From JAVVEG01 sp041689205 (GTDB lineage: Bacteria; Pseudomonadota; Gammaproteobacteria; Pseudomonadales; Pseudohongiellaceae), in assembly GCA_041689205.1 (NCBI GenBank), contig JBDNGQ010000211.1, positions 1 to 64,000 on the forward strand: DNA of 64,000 bases. The letters are read 5' to 3'. The position numbers and the translations under genes are program-made. The stretch's first letter is position 1; every line of letters begins with the position of its first letter. Shown piece after piece: positions 9,065-17,803 of the stretch. Under the pieces are notes generated by a model that made no database searches, was not told the origin of the DNA, and was given only the letters and a program-made list of their open reading frames with translations.

Positions 9065-9985
9065 TTATAAACCGAGCGTGAATCTGGCTGAATTATCCTG
9101 ACGAATATGTGGAGTCATATCGACCTGTTGACCATTTAAAAATACTTCCGCGGCCGCTGCATCACCAAGCAGTACACTGATCGGTACTGTACCGCGCAGT
9201 TCCAGCACATCACCCGCAACCAGCAGTTCGCCAAAGACCTGCTTATTGCTATTATCTTCCACCGCTATCCAGCTCTCGCTGGATAATGCAATACGCACCA
9301 GATCATCACCAGCGGACTCTACGGAAATCAACCTTCCGGCTGGCGTACCTGCTGCGTCAAACTGAGCCATGGGTTCTGTAACTTCTTCGATCTCTGGAGG
9401 CAGATCCAGCGCACCAACAACATTACCTTCTGCATCCTCAAGCGCAGCAACAGTCGGCGGGAACTGCTGCATGGGAACAGCCGTGCCAACAGGCGATGAT
9501 AAAGGCATACGGACAGTGGGGGCCGGCGCTGCAACTGCTGACACGCCTTCATCGCTGCCTGCACTTGCGCTGAAGTACCAGAGCACGATCGCTACTGCAA
9601 CAAAGGCTACTCCAGAGAAAATAATCCAGGGTAGATTTTTATCCTTGCGCCGTTTCGCTGCACGTTTGTGTCTGTCTGCCTGCTGCTTGCTGTCTTTAGC
9701 AAGCGCATATTCGTTAAACGAGTGCATCATATTGTCAGGATCAAGCTGCAATAAAGTGACATACGAACGCAGGTAGCCGCGGGCGAACACATCACCTGGC
9801 AATTTGTCATAGGCATCAGATTCGAGCGCACGGATAAAATGCATAGTCAAATGCAATTCATCAGCAACCTGCTGCACACTCAGCGACCGTGCTTCGCGCT
9901 GCTCACGCAATATCGCACCGGGTGTTTGTGGCTGCGTCCGGGCACCTGCAAGCAGTTCTTCTCTGTGATCATCTTTATTAATCAT
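9065..9985 (-). CDS. rodZ: RodZ-like cytoskeletal membrane protein
   Basis: RodZ links MreB to the inner membrane and helps set rod shape. The 306-residue protein has an N-terminal helix-turn-helix domain (about residues 22-90, PGAILREQREARSLSVQQVAD), a basic stretch RAAKRRKDKN, one membrane segment (LPWIIFSGVAFVAVAIVLWYF), a variable Pro/Ala-rich periplasmic linker and a C-terminal DUF4115 beta domain. It overlaps pilW by eight bases and precedes ispG by four. Confidence 0.9.
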   Translation of the reverse strand: MINKDDHREELLAGARTQPQTPGAILREQREARSLSVQQVADELHLTMHFIRALESDAYDKLPGDVFARGYLRSYVTLLQLDPDNMMHSFNEYALAKDSKQQADRHKRAAKRRKDKNLPWIIFSGVAFVAVAIVLWYFSASAGSDEGVSAVAAPAPTVRMPLSSPVGTAVPMQQFPPTVAALEDAEGNVVGALDLPPEIEEVTEPMAQFDAAGTPAGRLISVESAGDDLVRIALSSESWIAVEDNSNKQVFGELLVAGDVLELRGTVPISVLLGDAAAAEVFLNGQQVDMTPHIRQDNSARFTLGL

Positions 9986-10784
9986 TGGCGGAATTTACAT
10001 ATCGTTGATATTCAGGTGAATCTCTGTACAGACTTTCCAGCAGCTGACCATAAATAGCTGCGCCCGCACGATTATCAAATCGTCGTTCCAACTGTATGCC
10101 CAACCATAAACTGCGGGGGGTTTGCGGCATATTATAAAAATTACCGGTCACTACGAATTGGTTGTAGTATCGCAGAGATTCAGCGAACAAGCCCGCATCG
10201 AATCTCATTTTTGCCAACTCCAGCGATGAGCGGAAAAGGTTCTGATTCAGCTGTAAAGCTCGCTCAAAAGCTGCTGCGGCGCGATCAATCCGGTCAGTGC
10301 GCAGCGCTGCAAATCCGAGATTCTCAAAGGCCACTGCTCTGGCCTCATAAGCGGTATCATTGGCGACTATTTCCAGTTGACGGTAAGCATCTTCATAACG
10401 CTGCTGCTCAAAAAGAAATGCTGAATAATTATTGCGAGCCCGTGAGTTTGCTGAATTCAAAGACAGAGAACGTTCAAAATTTTCCTGTGCAAGACGAGGC
10501 TCACCCTCTCTTTGCATAATCAGCGCCTGTACATTATAGGCTTCTGAACTCCGATCATTAATTGTCAGCGCATTTGTAATGTGACGTTTGGCCCCCGCCA
10601 TCTCACCCGCTTCATAGTATCCAATTGCAAGCTGGATATAATCACGTTCTGCACGCTCAGCTGAGGAGTCAACGTTGAAGCCGCCAGTAGTGGTGGTAAC
10701 ACAGGACGAAAACATCAGTAATGTTGCAGCCAGACAAACTGCCTTTACTGATCGCCTTAGCATTGATTGTGGACTCAGTTTCAT
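9978..10784 (-). CDS. pilW: Type IV pilus biogenesis lipoprotein PilW/PilF
   Basis: PilF/PilW is an outer-membrane TPR lipoprotein needed for secretin (PilQ) multimerisation. The product has a signal peptide ending in the lipobox FSSC, followed by consecutive TPR units (for example ERDYIQLAIGYYEAGEMAGA). It is 268 residues long, typical for the family. The place between rlmN and rodZ matches the Pseudomonas pilF locus. Its presence implies the cell makes type IV pili, although the core pilus genes are not here. Confidence 0.9.
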   Translation of the reverse strand: MKLSPQSMLRRSVKAVCLAATLLMFSSCVTTTTGGFNVDSSAERAERDYIQLAIGYYEAGEMAGAKRHITNALTINDRSSEAYNVQALIMQREGEPRLAQENFERSLSLNSANSRARNNYSAFLFEQQRYEDAYRQLEIVANDTAYEARAVAFENLGFAALRTDRIDRAAAAFERALQLNQNLFRSSLELAKMRFDAGLFAESLRYYNQFVVTGNFYNMPQTPRSLWLGIQLERRFDNRAGAAIYGQLLESLYRDSPEYQRYVNSAND

Positions 10785-10797
10785 GGCTTAACTCAGT

Positions 10798-12027
10798 TCA
10801 ATCGAGCGAACGCGCCAGATTATCGGCGCGATTAAATTCTTTTCCCGTTGGACTTATTGCAAAGGCAGCGCGATGACGTTCACTGCGCCGGGTGGTATCA
10901 CCTACCTGTCCAACCAATTGTCCGCAAGCCGCGCCAATGTCGTCTGCACGCGTAGTGCGCACGGTAACTGTGTATCCAGCCTCGTGCAATATTTGTCTGA
11001 AATTGGAAACAGACGTTGCACTGGGCCTCTTGTACTCAGATTGCGCAAATGGATTAAACGGAATCAGATTTATCTTGCATGGCAGGATCCGCAACAATTC
11101 AGCAAGATCTCTGGCATGCTGACGGTGATCATTAACCCCCGCTATCAGCGTATATTCGATAACGGGCAGCCGTCGATCTGAAAGCGTGCTCATATAAGCT
11201 GCCACACTGCGCAACAACTCTTTAATCGGGTATTTGCGGTTAATTGGCACAAGCTCACTGCGCAACTCGTCATTGGGGGCATGCAGAGAAATCGCGAGCG
11301 ATGCATCCGTGTAATCTTTAAGCCGGTCAATGGCAGGTACAACACCTGAGGTGCTTATGGTAACGCGCCGCTTTGACAAACCGAAAGCCTGATCTTCCAT
11401 CATGATACTCAGCGCATCCATGACATTATCGAAATTAAGCAGCGGTTCACCCATGCCCATCATCACCACATTGCTGACCGGGCGCAGCATTCTGCCGGTT
11501 TGCTCTGCTGCATCTTCATCGGCAAGCACTGGCCGCTTCAATGCGAACCCCCCCAGCTTTTTATTTGCCCACCAGAGCTGGCCAATAATTTCTGCACTGG
11601 TCAGATTGCTGTTAAAGCCCTGTTTCCCGGTCGCACAGAAAGTGCAGTCAAGGATGCAACCAGCCTGAGATGATATACACAAAGTACCCCGTCCAGCTTC
11701 TGGAATATAAACAGTCTCTATCTGGCTGCCACTGGCAACCTGAATAATCCATTTACAACTGCCATCCACTGAGAGGAATTCTTCTACCACCAGCGGCAGT
11801 CGGATTTCAGCAATTTCTTTGAGTTTTTCGCGCAACCCTTTGCTGATATCGGTCATTGCATCAATATCAATTACACCGCGCTGATGAATCCATTTCATCA
11901 TTTGACTGGCACGGAAAGGTTTCTCTCCGAGCTCATGGAAAAAAGCCTGCATTTTCGGCAGGCTCAATCCGAGCAGGTTGGTCTTTTCCAGTTTTTCAAA
12001 CACTTTATCGACCCCCTTTTCAGTCAT
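10798..12027 (-). CDS. rlmN: 23S rRNA/tRNA adenine-C2 methyltransferase RlmN
   Basis: RlmN is a radical-SAM enzyme that methylates C2 of A2503 in 23S rRNA and A37 in some tRNAs. The Cx3Cx2C cluster motif is CILDCTFC, followed by ATGKQGFNSNLT; the methyl-accepting Cys lies in DDIGAACGQL near the C-terminus. The 409 residues include a somewhat long N-terminus and a short C-terminal tail after the conserved core. It lies 29 bases after ndk. Confidence 0.96.
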   Translation of the reverse strand: MTEKGVDKVFEKLEKTNLLGLSLPKMQAFFHELGEKPFRASQMMKWIHQRGVIDIDAMTDISKGLREKLKEIAEIRLPLVVEEFLSVDGSCKWIIQVASGSQIETVYIPEAGRGTLCISSQAGCILDCTFCATGKQGFNSNLTSAEIIGQLWWANKKLGGFALKRPVLADEDAAEQTGRMLRPVSNVVMMGMGEPLLNFDNVMDALSIMMEDQAFGLSKRRVTISTSGVVPAIDRLKDYTDASLAISLHAPNDELRSELVPINRKYPIKELLRSVAAYMSTLSDRRLPVIEYTLIAGVNDHRQHARDLAELLRILPCKINLIPFNPFAQSEYKRPSATSVSNFRQILHEAGYTVTVRTTRADDIGAACGQLVGQVGDTTRRSERHRAAFAISPTGKEFNRADNLARSLD

Positions 12028-12056
12028 GTTCGTGCCTATGGCCTATGCCAGCCTAT

Positions 12057-12485
12057 TCAGACGCGGGCACAAAGCTCTTCAGATTTGAAAAAGCAGGTAA
12101 TCTCACGCGCCGCTGATTCGGCAGAATCTGAACCGTGCACTGCATTGGCATCGATGGATTTTGCAAAGTCAGCCCGAATAGTCCCTGGAGCAGCTTCAGC
12201 AGGATTGGTCGCGCCCAGCAATTCTCGATGCAACGCTACTGCGGATTCGCCTTCCAGTACTTGTACCATGACCGGACCGGAGGTCATAAATGCGATCAAA
12301 TCAGGAAAAAAACCACGCGCTTTGTGTTCTGCATAAAAGCCACCAGCGGTTTCGTTGGTTAAACGCAGCATTTTAGCGCCTACAATGCTGAGTCCGGCTT
12401 TTTCAAAACGGGAATAGATTTCCCCGATTACATTTTTGGCCACAGCATCTGGTTTGATGATGGATAAGGTTCTTTCAATTGCCAT
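12057..12485 (-). CDS. ndk: Nucleoside diphosphate kinase
   Basis: Ndk balances nucleoside triphosphates by a phospho-histidine mechanism. The 142-residue protein starts MAIERTLSIIKPDAV and carries the active-site segment NAVHGSDSAESAAREI. A GGAG ribosome-binding site precedes the ATG. In most gammaproteobacteria ndk lies downstream of the whole isc cluster; here it follows iscS directly after 59 bases. Confidence 0.97.
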   Translation of the reverse strand: MAIERTLSIIKPDAVAKNVIGEIYSRFEKAGLSIVGAKMLRLTNETAGGFYAEHKARGFFPDLIAFMTSGPVMVQVLEGESAVALHRELLGATNPAEAAPGTIRADFAKSIDANAVHGSDSAESAAREITCFFKSEELCARV

Positions 12486-12525
12486 TAATCAGCTCCACGG
12501 GTGTTACGGGTTCAGAAAGCCGCGC

Positions 12526-12531
12526 ATTATA
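12526..12531 (-). promoter_or_regulatory. Candidate -10 element of an ndk promoter
   Basis: A perfect TATAAT on the minus strand lies in the short gap between iscS and ndk, about 40 bases before the ndk start. The -35 region is poor (TATAAA at 17-base spacing, inside the iscS end), so this is only a candidate. It would let ndk and the genes below it be expressed independently of iscRS. Confidence 0.4.
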
Positions 12532-12544
12532 CGTGCTAAAGCGA

Positions 12545-13720
12545 CTAATTTATACGTGTTTTTAGCGCCCCTGCACGCAGAGTGGTCACTCCTTCCAATA
12601 TGCTGGCAATCGCATTATCAACTTCCTGCTCGGTGCTGAAACGGCCCAGTGACAGACGCAGCGAACTATGCAGATATTCACGTTCCACACCGATACCCCG
12701 AAGCACATGAGAAGGGGTAAGATCGGCTGAACTGCAGGCAGAACCGGAAGAAACAGCCAGATTCCGCAGGGCCATCATTAACGATTCACCATCAACACCA
12801 GCAAATCCAAGATTTATAATACCCGCAACACAGGCCTCCGGGTTGCCATTCAAACGAACACCCGGCAGATCGCGCAGGCCCTTGAGCAGACGCATTCTGA
12901 GCTGGTAAACACGAACGCTTTCGAGCTCAAGTTCCTGAGCCGCTATCCGAAAAGCTTCACCCATACCGACCAGTTGATGAGTCGCCAGCGTGCCCGAGCG
13001 CATACCCCTTTCATGCCCGCCACCATGCATCTGCGGCTCAATCCTGAGCGGGGGCATGCGCCTGATATACAAGGCTCCAGCCCCTTTGGGGCCATAGATT
13101 TTGTGGGCGGTTAATGACATCAAATCGACATTCATCGCCTGCACATCAACAGGTATTTTGCCCGCACTTTGTGCTCCATCCACGTGCAGAATTATATTGC
13201 GCGGTCGGGTCACACTGCCGATAGCAGCCAGATCGTTGATCACCCCAATTTCGTTATTGACGTGCATCAGCGAGACCATAATCGTATCAGGTCGCAGTGC
13301 TGCAGCCACATCGTCAGCGGTAATCACGCCACGGCTGTCAGGCACCAGACGAGTCACCTCAAATCCTTCCTGTTCGAGCCAGTCGCAGGTATCAAGAACA
13401 GCATGGTGCTCAATGATGGACGTGACAATATGCCTACCACGGTCAGCGTGAAGGTGGGCAGCACCCTTCAACCCGAGGTTATTCGACTCGGTCGCACCTG
13501 AAGTCCAGATTATTTCACGGGGATCGCAATTAATGAGATCGGCAACATGACGGCGGGCATGCTCCATCGCTTCTTCGGCTCGCCAGCCATAAATATGAGT
13601 GCGCGAAGCCGGATTACCAAAATTTCCGTTCATTGTCAGGCATTCGCTCATTTTTTCAGCAACGGCCGGGTCAACTGGCGTTGTAGCCGCATAGTCCAGA
13701 TATATCGGTAGTTCCATCAT
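12545..13720 (-). CDS. iscS: Cysteine desulfurase IscS, shortened C-terminus
   Basis: IscS is a PLP enzyme that takes sulfur from cysteine for Fe-S clusters and tRNA thiolation. Visible are the start ELPIYLDYAATTPVDP, the PLP-lysine segment LTAHKIYGPKGAGAL, HGGGHERGMRSGT, and the active-site Cys loop SSGSACSSADLTPSH near residue 325. The protein is 391 residues; E. coli IscS has 404. Alignment by eye shows the loss is at the end: after SLGRFSTEQEVDNAI it ends TLRAGALKTRIN, without the tail that in E. coli finishes in NSIEWAHH and contributes to IscU binding. iscU, iscA, hscBA and fdx do not follow. A role in tRNA thiolation or in feeding a SUF system is inferred. Confidence 0.95.
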   Translation of the reverse strand: MMELPIYLDYAATTPVDPAVAEKMSECLTMNGNFGNPASRTHIYGWRAEEAMEHARRHVADLINCDPREIIWTSGATESNNLGLKGAAHLHADRGRHIVTSIIEHHAVLDTCDWLEQEGFEVTRLVPDSRGVITADDVAAALRPDTIMVSLMHVNNEIGVINDLAAIGSVTRPRNIILHVDGAQSAGKIPVDVQAMNVDLMSLTAHKIYGPKGAGALYIRRMPPLRIEPQMHGGGHERGMRSGTLATHQLVGMGEAFRIAAQELELESVRVYQLRMRLLKGLRDLPGVRLNGNPEACVAGIINLGFAGVDGESLMMALRNLAVSSGSACSSADLTPSHVLRGIGVEREYLHSSLRLSLGRFSTEQEVDNAIASILEGVTTLRAGALKTRIN

Positions 13721-13749
13721 TGCTCCCGCACTGTGGCTGTTGTAAAAAT

Positions 13750-14247
13750 TTATTGCAGAAAAGTAGCAGCGATCAGACTCTCGACAGGTCTCTGCGCTCG
13801 ACGCGCCTCACTACGCTGGTCCTGAGTGTCCGCTATACGTTGTACTTCATACTTCCCGGTCAGATCAGCCAGACTGATACCACCAAGAAATTGCTCAATT
13901 CTTTGCGTCAGATCATCCCAGAGATGATGTGTCAAACATATCTCGCCGTCGTGACAGTTGCCCTTGCCCTCGCAACGGGTCGCATCCACTGATTCATCAA
14001 CCGCAGCGATGATCCCAGCCACAGTGATTGCGGCAGAGGTATTGCCAAGACGATAGCCGCCGCCGGGACCACGCACACTGAGCACCAGACCGCTGCGACG
14101 TAGACGAGCAAATAACTGCTCCAGATAAGAAAGTGAGATTCCCTGACGAGTAGAAATTTCGGCCAGTGTGACTGGCTTGCTATCAGTGTGTATAGCCAGA
14201 TCCAGCATAGCCGTCACTGCATACCGGCCCTTGGTAGTCAGACGCAT
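13750..14247 (-). CDS. iscR: Fe-S-sensing transcription regulator IscR
   Basis: IscR is an Rrf2-family winged-helix regulator that senses [2Fe-2S] status and controls isc and suf genes. The 165-residue protein begins MRLTTKGRYAVTAMLDLA and keeps the three Cys ligands and the His in ATRCEGKGNCHDGEICLTHH. Cluster binding is therefore expected. It is followed 29 bases later by iscS. A sigma-70-like promoter precedes it. Confidence 0.96.
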   Translation of the reverse strand: MRLTTKGRYAVTAMLDLAIHTDSKPVTLAEISTRQGISLSYLEQLFARLRRSGLVLSVRGPGGGYRLGNTSAAITVAGIIAAVDESVDATRCEGKGNCHDGEICLTHHLWDDLTQRIEQFLGGISLADLTGKYEVQRIADTQDQRSEARRAQRPVESLIAATFLQ

Positions 14248-14283
14248 GTTACGGTTTCCTGTATATCGATAATGATGCCGCGG

Positions 14284-14312
14284 ATTATGGAATACCTAAG
14301 TGTTTTTATCAA
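14284..14312 (-). promoter_or_regulatory. Sigma-70-type promoter of iscRS
   Basis: On the minus strand, TTGATA (14312-14307) and CATAAT (14289-14284) are separated by 17 bases, upstream of iscR. No clear IscR type 1 palindrome was recognised by eye, so autoregulation by IscR is likely from family knowledge but not shown. Confidence 0.55.
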
Positions 14313-14398
14313 CTTTAGCCGGGCGCTCGCACCGACTCGCCAAACAGAGTAGCATTAAGTCCGTTCTAAACCCGATATTTATGGCAGCAAAGTAATTG

Positions 14399-15271
14399 AT
14401 GATTGATCTGCATTCCCATACCAACTTCTCTGATGGCGCCTTAACTCCGCCTCAACTGGTGCAGCGTGCTGCCAGCAACGGCGTAACCCACCTCGCTATT
14501 ACAGACCACGATTGCACGGGTGGACTGGCGACGGCTCTGTTAGCGCCTGAATCGACCCAACTGCAGATTATTCCTGGCGTTGAAATATCCTGTCTGTGGC
14601 AGCAACGCGAAATTCATATTATTGGCCTGTTTATCGATACCGCGGAACCAGACCTGCAAACCCTGCTGCAAGAACAACAACTTCTGCGCATGGAGCGCGT
14701 TCAGGAATTTGCCGATCGTCTGCAGGCGATCGGCATCAGTGGTTTGATGGATTATATCCAGACTCTGCCCTGCCAGGCTGTCAGCCGCAATCATGTAGCG
14801 GAGTTCCTGATCAAGGAGGGTCGCGCTGCTGATAAGCAACAGGCCTTCAAGAAATTTCTCGGCAATAATGGCCGGGTTCGCACTGCCGCGCACTGGTGTT
14901 CTGTTGCAAGGGCTGTCGCCGGGATACGGGCCGCTAATGGCATTGCGGTTCTCGCACATGCTGATCGGTACCGGCTTACCCGCACGAAATTGATGCTGCT
15001 CATTGAAGAATTCAAAGACGCTGGTGGCGAAGGTATCGAAGTCAGCTATTCAAATCTGTCGCATGATCAACTGGACAGGATGGCTAAACTAAGCGAAGAA
15101 ATGGAGCTTTGGGCATCCATGGGATCAGATTTTCATACCCCGGAAGCAGGCTGGATGGATCTTGGCAGGATTCGTCAGTTACCGCAGAACTGTCGTGAGC
15201 GGGCCATCTGGCTGCATCCGCGCTGGACCGGATCTGAATCCGATCCGGCCGAACGGCAACATCATTCATAA
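14399..15271 (+). CDS. PHP-domain 5'-3' exoribonuclease/3',5'-nucleotide phosphatase (YciV/RNase AM family)
   Basis: The protein has the four PHP metal-binding motifs: DLHSHTNFSDG at the N-terminus, ITDHDCTGG near residue 38, LAHADRY near 185 and GSDFHTP near 240. E. coli YciV (RNase AM) trims 5' ends of rRNAs and hydrolyses 3',5'-bisphosphates; that function is transferred by family. The ATG at 14399 is preferred over a TTG one codon upstream. It is divergent from iscR and ends two bases from the convergent zinc-ribbon gene. Confidence 0.85.
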   Translation: MIDLHSHTNFSDGALTPPQLVQRAASNGVTHLAITDHDCTGGLATALLAPESTQLQIIPGVEISCLWQQREIHIIGLFIDTAEPDLQTLLQEQQLLRMERVQEFADRLQAIGISGLMDYIQTLPCQAVSRNHVAEFLIKEGRAADKQQAFKKFLGNNGRVRTAAHWCSVARAVAGIRAANGIAVLAHADRYRLTRTKLMLLIEEFKDAGGEGIEVSYSNLSHDQLDRMAKLSEEMELWASMGSDFHTPEAGWMDLGRIRQLPQNCRERAIWLHPRWTGSESDPAERQHHS

Positions 15272-15273
15272 AA

Positions 15274-15660
15274 TCAGATTCTTCTGATTGATGCGATCAA
15301 ACCCTTGAAAATGTCCAGCAGGGTTTCATGTTTAAAGTCGGTGAACTCTCCTGCATCCATAAACACACCATGCTCGGCACAGGCTTCATATTCAAGATGG
15401 GATTGTTTTGGATCACGGATCTTTGACATTGGCTTACTGCAGCGTGGACACTGAATATCGCGCACAAGATTGTAGGTTTTACCAATCTGGGGATCACCGC
15501 TGTCCAGGAAATCTGACATCCAGGACTTTTTGAGCTGCTCAGCTTCACCATTATCAAACCACAGTCCTTTGCAACTGGAACATTGATCCAGAACCACTTT
15601 TCCATGCAGTACTTCTACTGAGCGCTCTATCATTTGGGCATTACATTTGGGACATTCCAT
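15274..15660 (-). CDS. Zinc-ribbon (zf-TFIIB type) small protein
   Basis: The 128-residue protein holds two treble-Cys ribbon modules: MECPKCNAQM with QCSSCKGLWFDNGE in the first half, and QCPRCSKPM with YEACAEHGVFMDAGE in the second. The second unit has one Cys replaced by His. Proteins with paired zf-TFIIB ribbons are widespread and uncharacterised; nucleic-acid or protein binding is a guess. A GGAG ribosome-binding site lies seven bases before the ATG. The 272 bases between this gene and leuA hold nothing recognised. Confidence 0.75.
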   Translation of the reverse strand: MECPKCNAQMIERSVEVLHGKVVLDQCSSCKGLWFDNGEAEQLKKSWMSDFLDSGDPQIGKTYNLVRDIQCPRCSKPMSKIRDPKQSHLEYEACAEHGVFMDAGEFTDFKHETLLDIFKGLIASIRRI

Positions 15661-15932
15661 CTTAAATCTCCGGACCGCGCAATTTTTTAATTATCATTCA
15701 GCACTGATGCATGCCGGCCTGCAGCCAGCGCACGGAGAAAACTGCCAGGCAGTGACACCGTCTGGCCAAAGACTTTATAAGATTATCTGCAACTATACCA
15801 GGGCTGATGCACGCCAGGACTGACAAATTTCAGAATTTTTCTGTGGCAAATTTTCCGGACAAATCAGCAGCTGCTGTTTAACGCATGTTCATGAACGATG
15901 TCACCACTCATGACCTGCAGGATTCCCGGGCA

Positions 15933-17600
15933 TCAGGCCGCTCGCCGTTCCTGTGCTTCACGCAGCAGCTGACTGGCAGCTCTCAACAGCGCATTCAACG
16001 ATGAACTGACGATGTCGCGGCTGATGGCTACCCCAGTGTATCGTTCTGCACCTTTTTTCAACTGAATATAAGTCACCGCCTCTGCATCAGCTCCCTGCCC
16101 CAGCGCATGCTCGCCATACTCCATGATCTCAAAGTCGATTCCCGTTGAAGTCTTAATCGCCTCTACGAATGCATCCATCACGCCATCACCTTCTCCGTGA
16201 ATATGCAGTTGCTCATCGAAGCACCGCACTTTTGCTGTGAAAGATTCACGATCTGCTTTCTCAATACTGAAGTTTTCCAGTTGCACGGGTTGTTGTGCAT
16301 CCAGATAATGCTGTTGGAATAGTGCCCATATGGTGTCGGCTGAAATCTCCTGCCCGGTATCTTCAGCCTGCTTTTGCACAGTGCGGCTGAACTCTATCTG
16401 CAGCCAGCGCGGTAGCTGGAAACCAAATCTGCTGGACAGTACATAAGCCACACCGCCTTTGCCGGACTGACTGTTAACCCGAATCACGTCCTGATAAGTG
16501 CGACCCAGATCTCGAGGGTCTATCGGCAAATATGCAATTTCCCAGTTTTCACCCTCTTTATACATATCCAGACATTTCTTAATAGCATCCTGATGACTGC
16601 CTGAAAATGCTGTAAATACCAACTCACCCGAATACGGTTGACGCGGATGCACATCAATCTGAGTGCATGCTTTCACGACTGAAACAATCTTATCCATATC
16701 GCGAAAATCAAGCTCCGGATCGATACCCTGACTGTAAAGATTCATCGCCATCACCACGATATCCATATTGCCGGTGCGCTCCCCATTGCCTAGCAGAGTA
16801 CCTTCTACCCGCTGTGCGCCGGCCATCACTGCCAGTTCGGCTGCAGCAACAGCACAGCCCCGGTCATTATGCGTGTGCAGACTGACTACTATGGCATCCC
16901 GATTTTTAATATTGCGGCAAAACCATTCAATCTGGTCGGCGTAAACATTAGGTGTTGCCATCTCTACAGTTGAAGGCAGATTCATAATCACCGGCTGTTC
17001 CGGAGTGGGCTTCCAGATAGCAGTCACTGCATCGCAGACCTCCACCGCAAACTCAAGCTCAGTGCCGGTAAAGCTTTCTGGAGAATATTGAAACGTCCAA
17101 TTTGTCTCAGGTGCCAGCGCAGCGCAGCGCTGTACTTCTCTGGCTCCTTCTTCTGCTATTTTGATGATCCCGGCCCGATCAGTCTTGAAAACTTTTTCAC
17201 GCTGCACAATCGATGTGGAATTGTAGACATGCAGTATCGCCTTTTTAACCCCACGCAATGACTCGAAAGTTCGTTGAATCAATTCCGGGCGCGCTTGCGT
17301 CAGCACCTGCACAGTGACGTCATCGGGAATGCGGTTTTCTTCAACCAGGCTGCGGACAAAATCAAAATCCGGCTGGGAAGCCGCAGGAAAGCCGATCTCG
17401 ATTTCCTTAAATCCAACTTCAAGCAGCAGATCGAACATCAACTTTTTCTGTGCGACCGACATGGGTTCAATCAATGCCTGATTGCCATCACGCAGGTCAA
17501 CGCTGCACCAACGTGGCGCTGTGCGGATCACCTGATCTGGCCAGGTTCGGTCAGGAATGCTGATGGGTTGGAAAGGCTTATATTTCTTGTGATTAAACAT
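15933..17600 (-). CDS. leuA: 2-isopropylmalate synthase (long, type 2 LeuA)
   Basis: LeuA condenses acetyl-CoA with 2-oxoisovalerate, the first committed step of leucine synthesis. The 555-residue protein shows the HMGL-like barrel motifs DLRDGNQALIEPM, HTHNDRGCAVAA and GNGERTGN and a C-terminal allosteric domain ending in the helical SSLNALLRAASQLL segment. It is the long form found in Pseudomonas and actinobacteria, different from the second synthase at 33245. AAGGAG precedes the ATG. The divergent Lrp-type regulator next door is a plausible controller. Confidence 0.95.
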   Translation of the reverse strand: MFNHKKYKPFQPISIPDRTWPDQVIRTAPRWCSVDLRDGNQALIEPMSVAQKKLMFDLLLEVGFKEIEIGFPAASQPDFDFVRSLVEENRIPDDVTVQVLTQARPELIQRTFESLRGVKKAILHVYNSTSIVQREKVFKTDRAGIIKIAEEGAREVQRCAALAPETNWTFQYSPESFTGTELEFAVEVCDAVTAIWKPTPEQPVIMNLPSTVEMATPNVYADQIEWFCRNIKNRDAIVVSLHTHNDRGCAVAAAELAVMAGAQRVEGTLLGNGERTGNMDIVVMAMNLYSQGIDPELDFRDMDKIVSVVKACTQIDVHPRQPYSGELVFTAFSGSHQDAIKKCLDMYKEGENWEIAYLPIDPRDLGRTYQDVIRVNSQSGKGGVAYVLSSRFGFQLPRWLQIEFSRTVQKQAEDTGQEISADTIWALFQQHYLDAQQPVQLENFSIEKADRESFTAKVRCFDEQLHIHGEGDGVMDAFVEAIKTSTGIDFEIMEYGEHALGQGADAEAVTYIQLKKGAERYTGVAISRDIVSSSLNALLRAASQLLREAQERRAA

Positions 17601-17740
17601 GCCAAAGGCTCCTTATAAATCTACTGGGTCGACAATCTGGAACAGTCCGAGGACTTGATGGTGCCCAGAATAGAGAAAGCCGCCTGGTTTTTCCACGCCT
17701 TATTACTCCATTTCCCAGTCATCATTAGAAAATAACGCTG

Positions 17741-17763
17741 ATTAGTTAACTTAAATTAGTTAA
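17741..17763. promoter_or_regulatory. Direct repeat in the leuA/Lrp-type regulator divergent region
   Basis: Two identical nine-base copies of ATTAGTTAA lie at 17741-17749 and 17755-17763, 14 bases start to start, in an AT-rich island between leuA and the regulator gene. Lrp/AsnC proteins bind AT-rich repeats on their own promoters, so this could be an autoregulatory operator. The site is defined only by the repeat. Confidence 0.4.
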
Positions 17764-17803
17764 TATCACTACAAAATCGAGATTGACCAGATGAGGAGTA
17801 GAT

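Noticed and set aside
17621..17725. A possible 34-codon leader peptide before leuA
   Set aside because: The frame starts at ATG-ATG and ends about 20 bases before leuA, but it has only two Leu codons, no ribosome-binding site and no terminator/antiterminator hairpins. A leucine attenuator is not supported.
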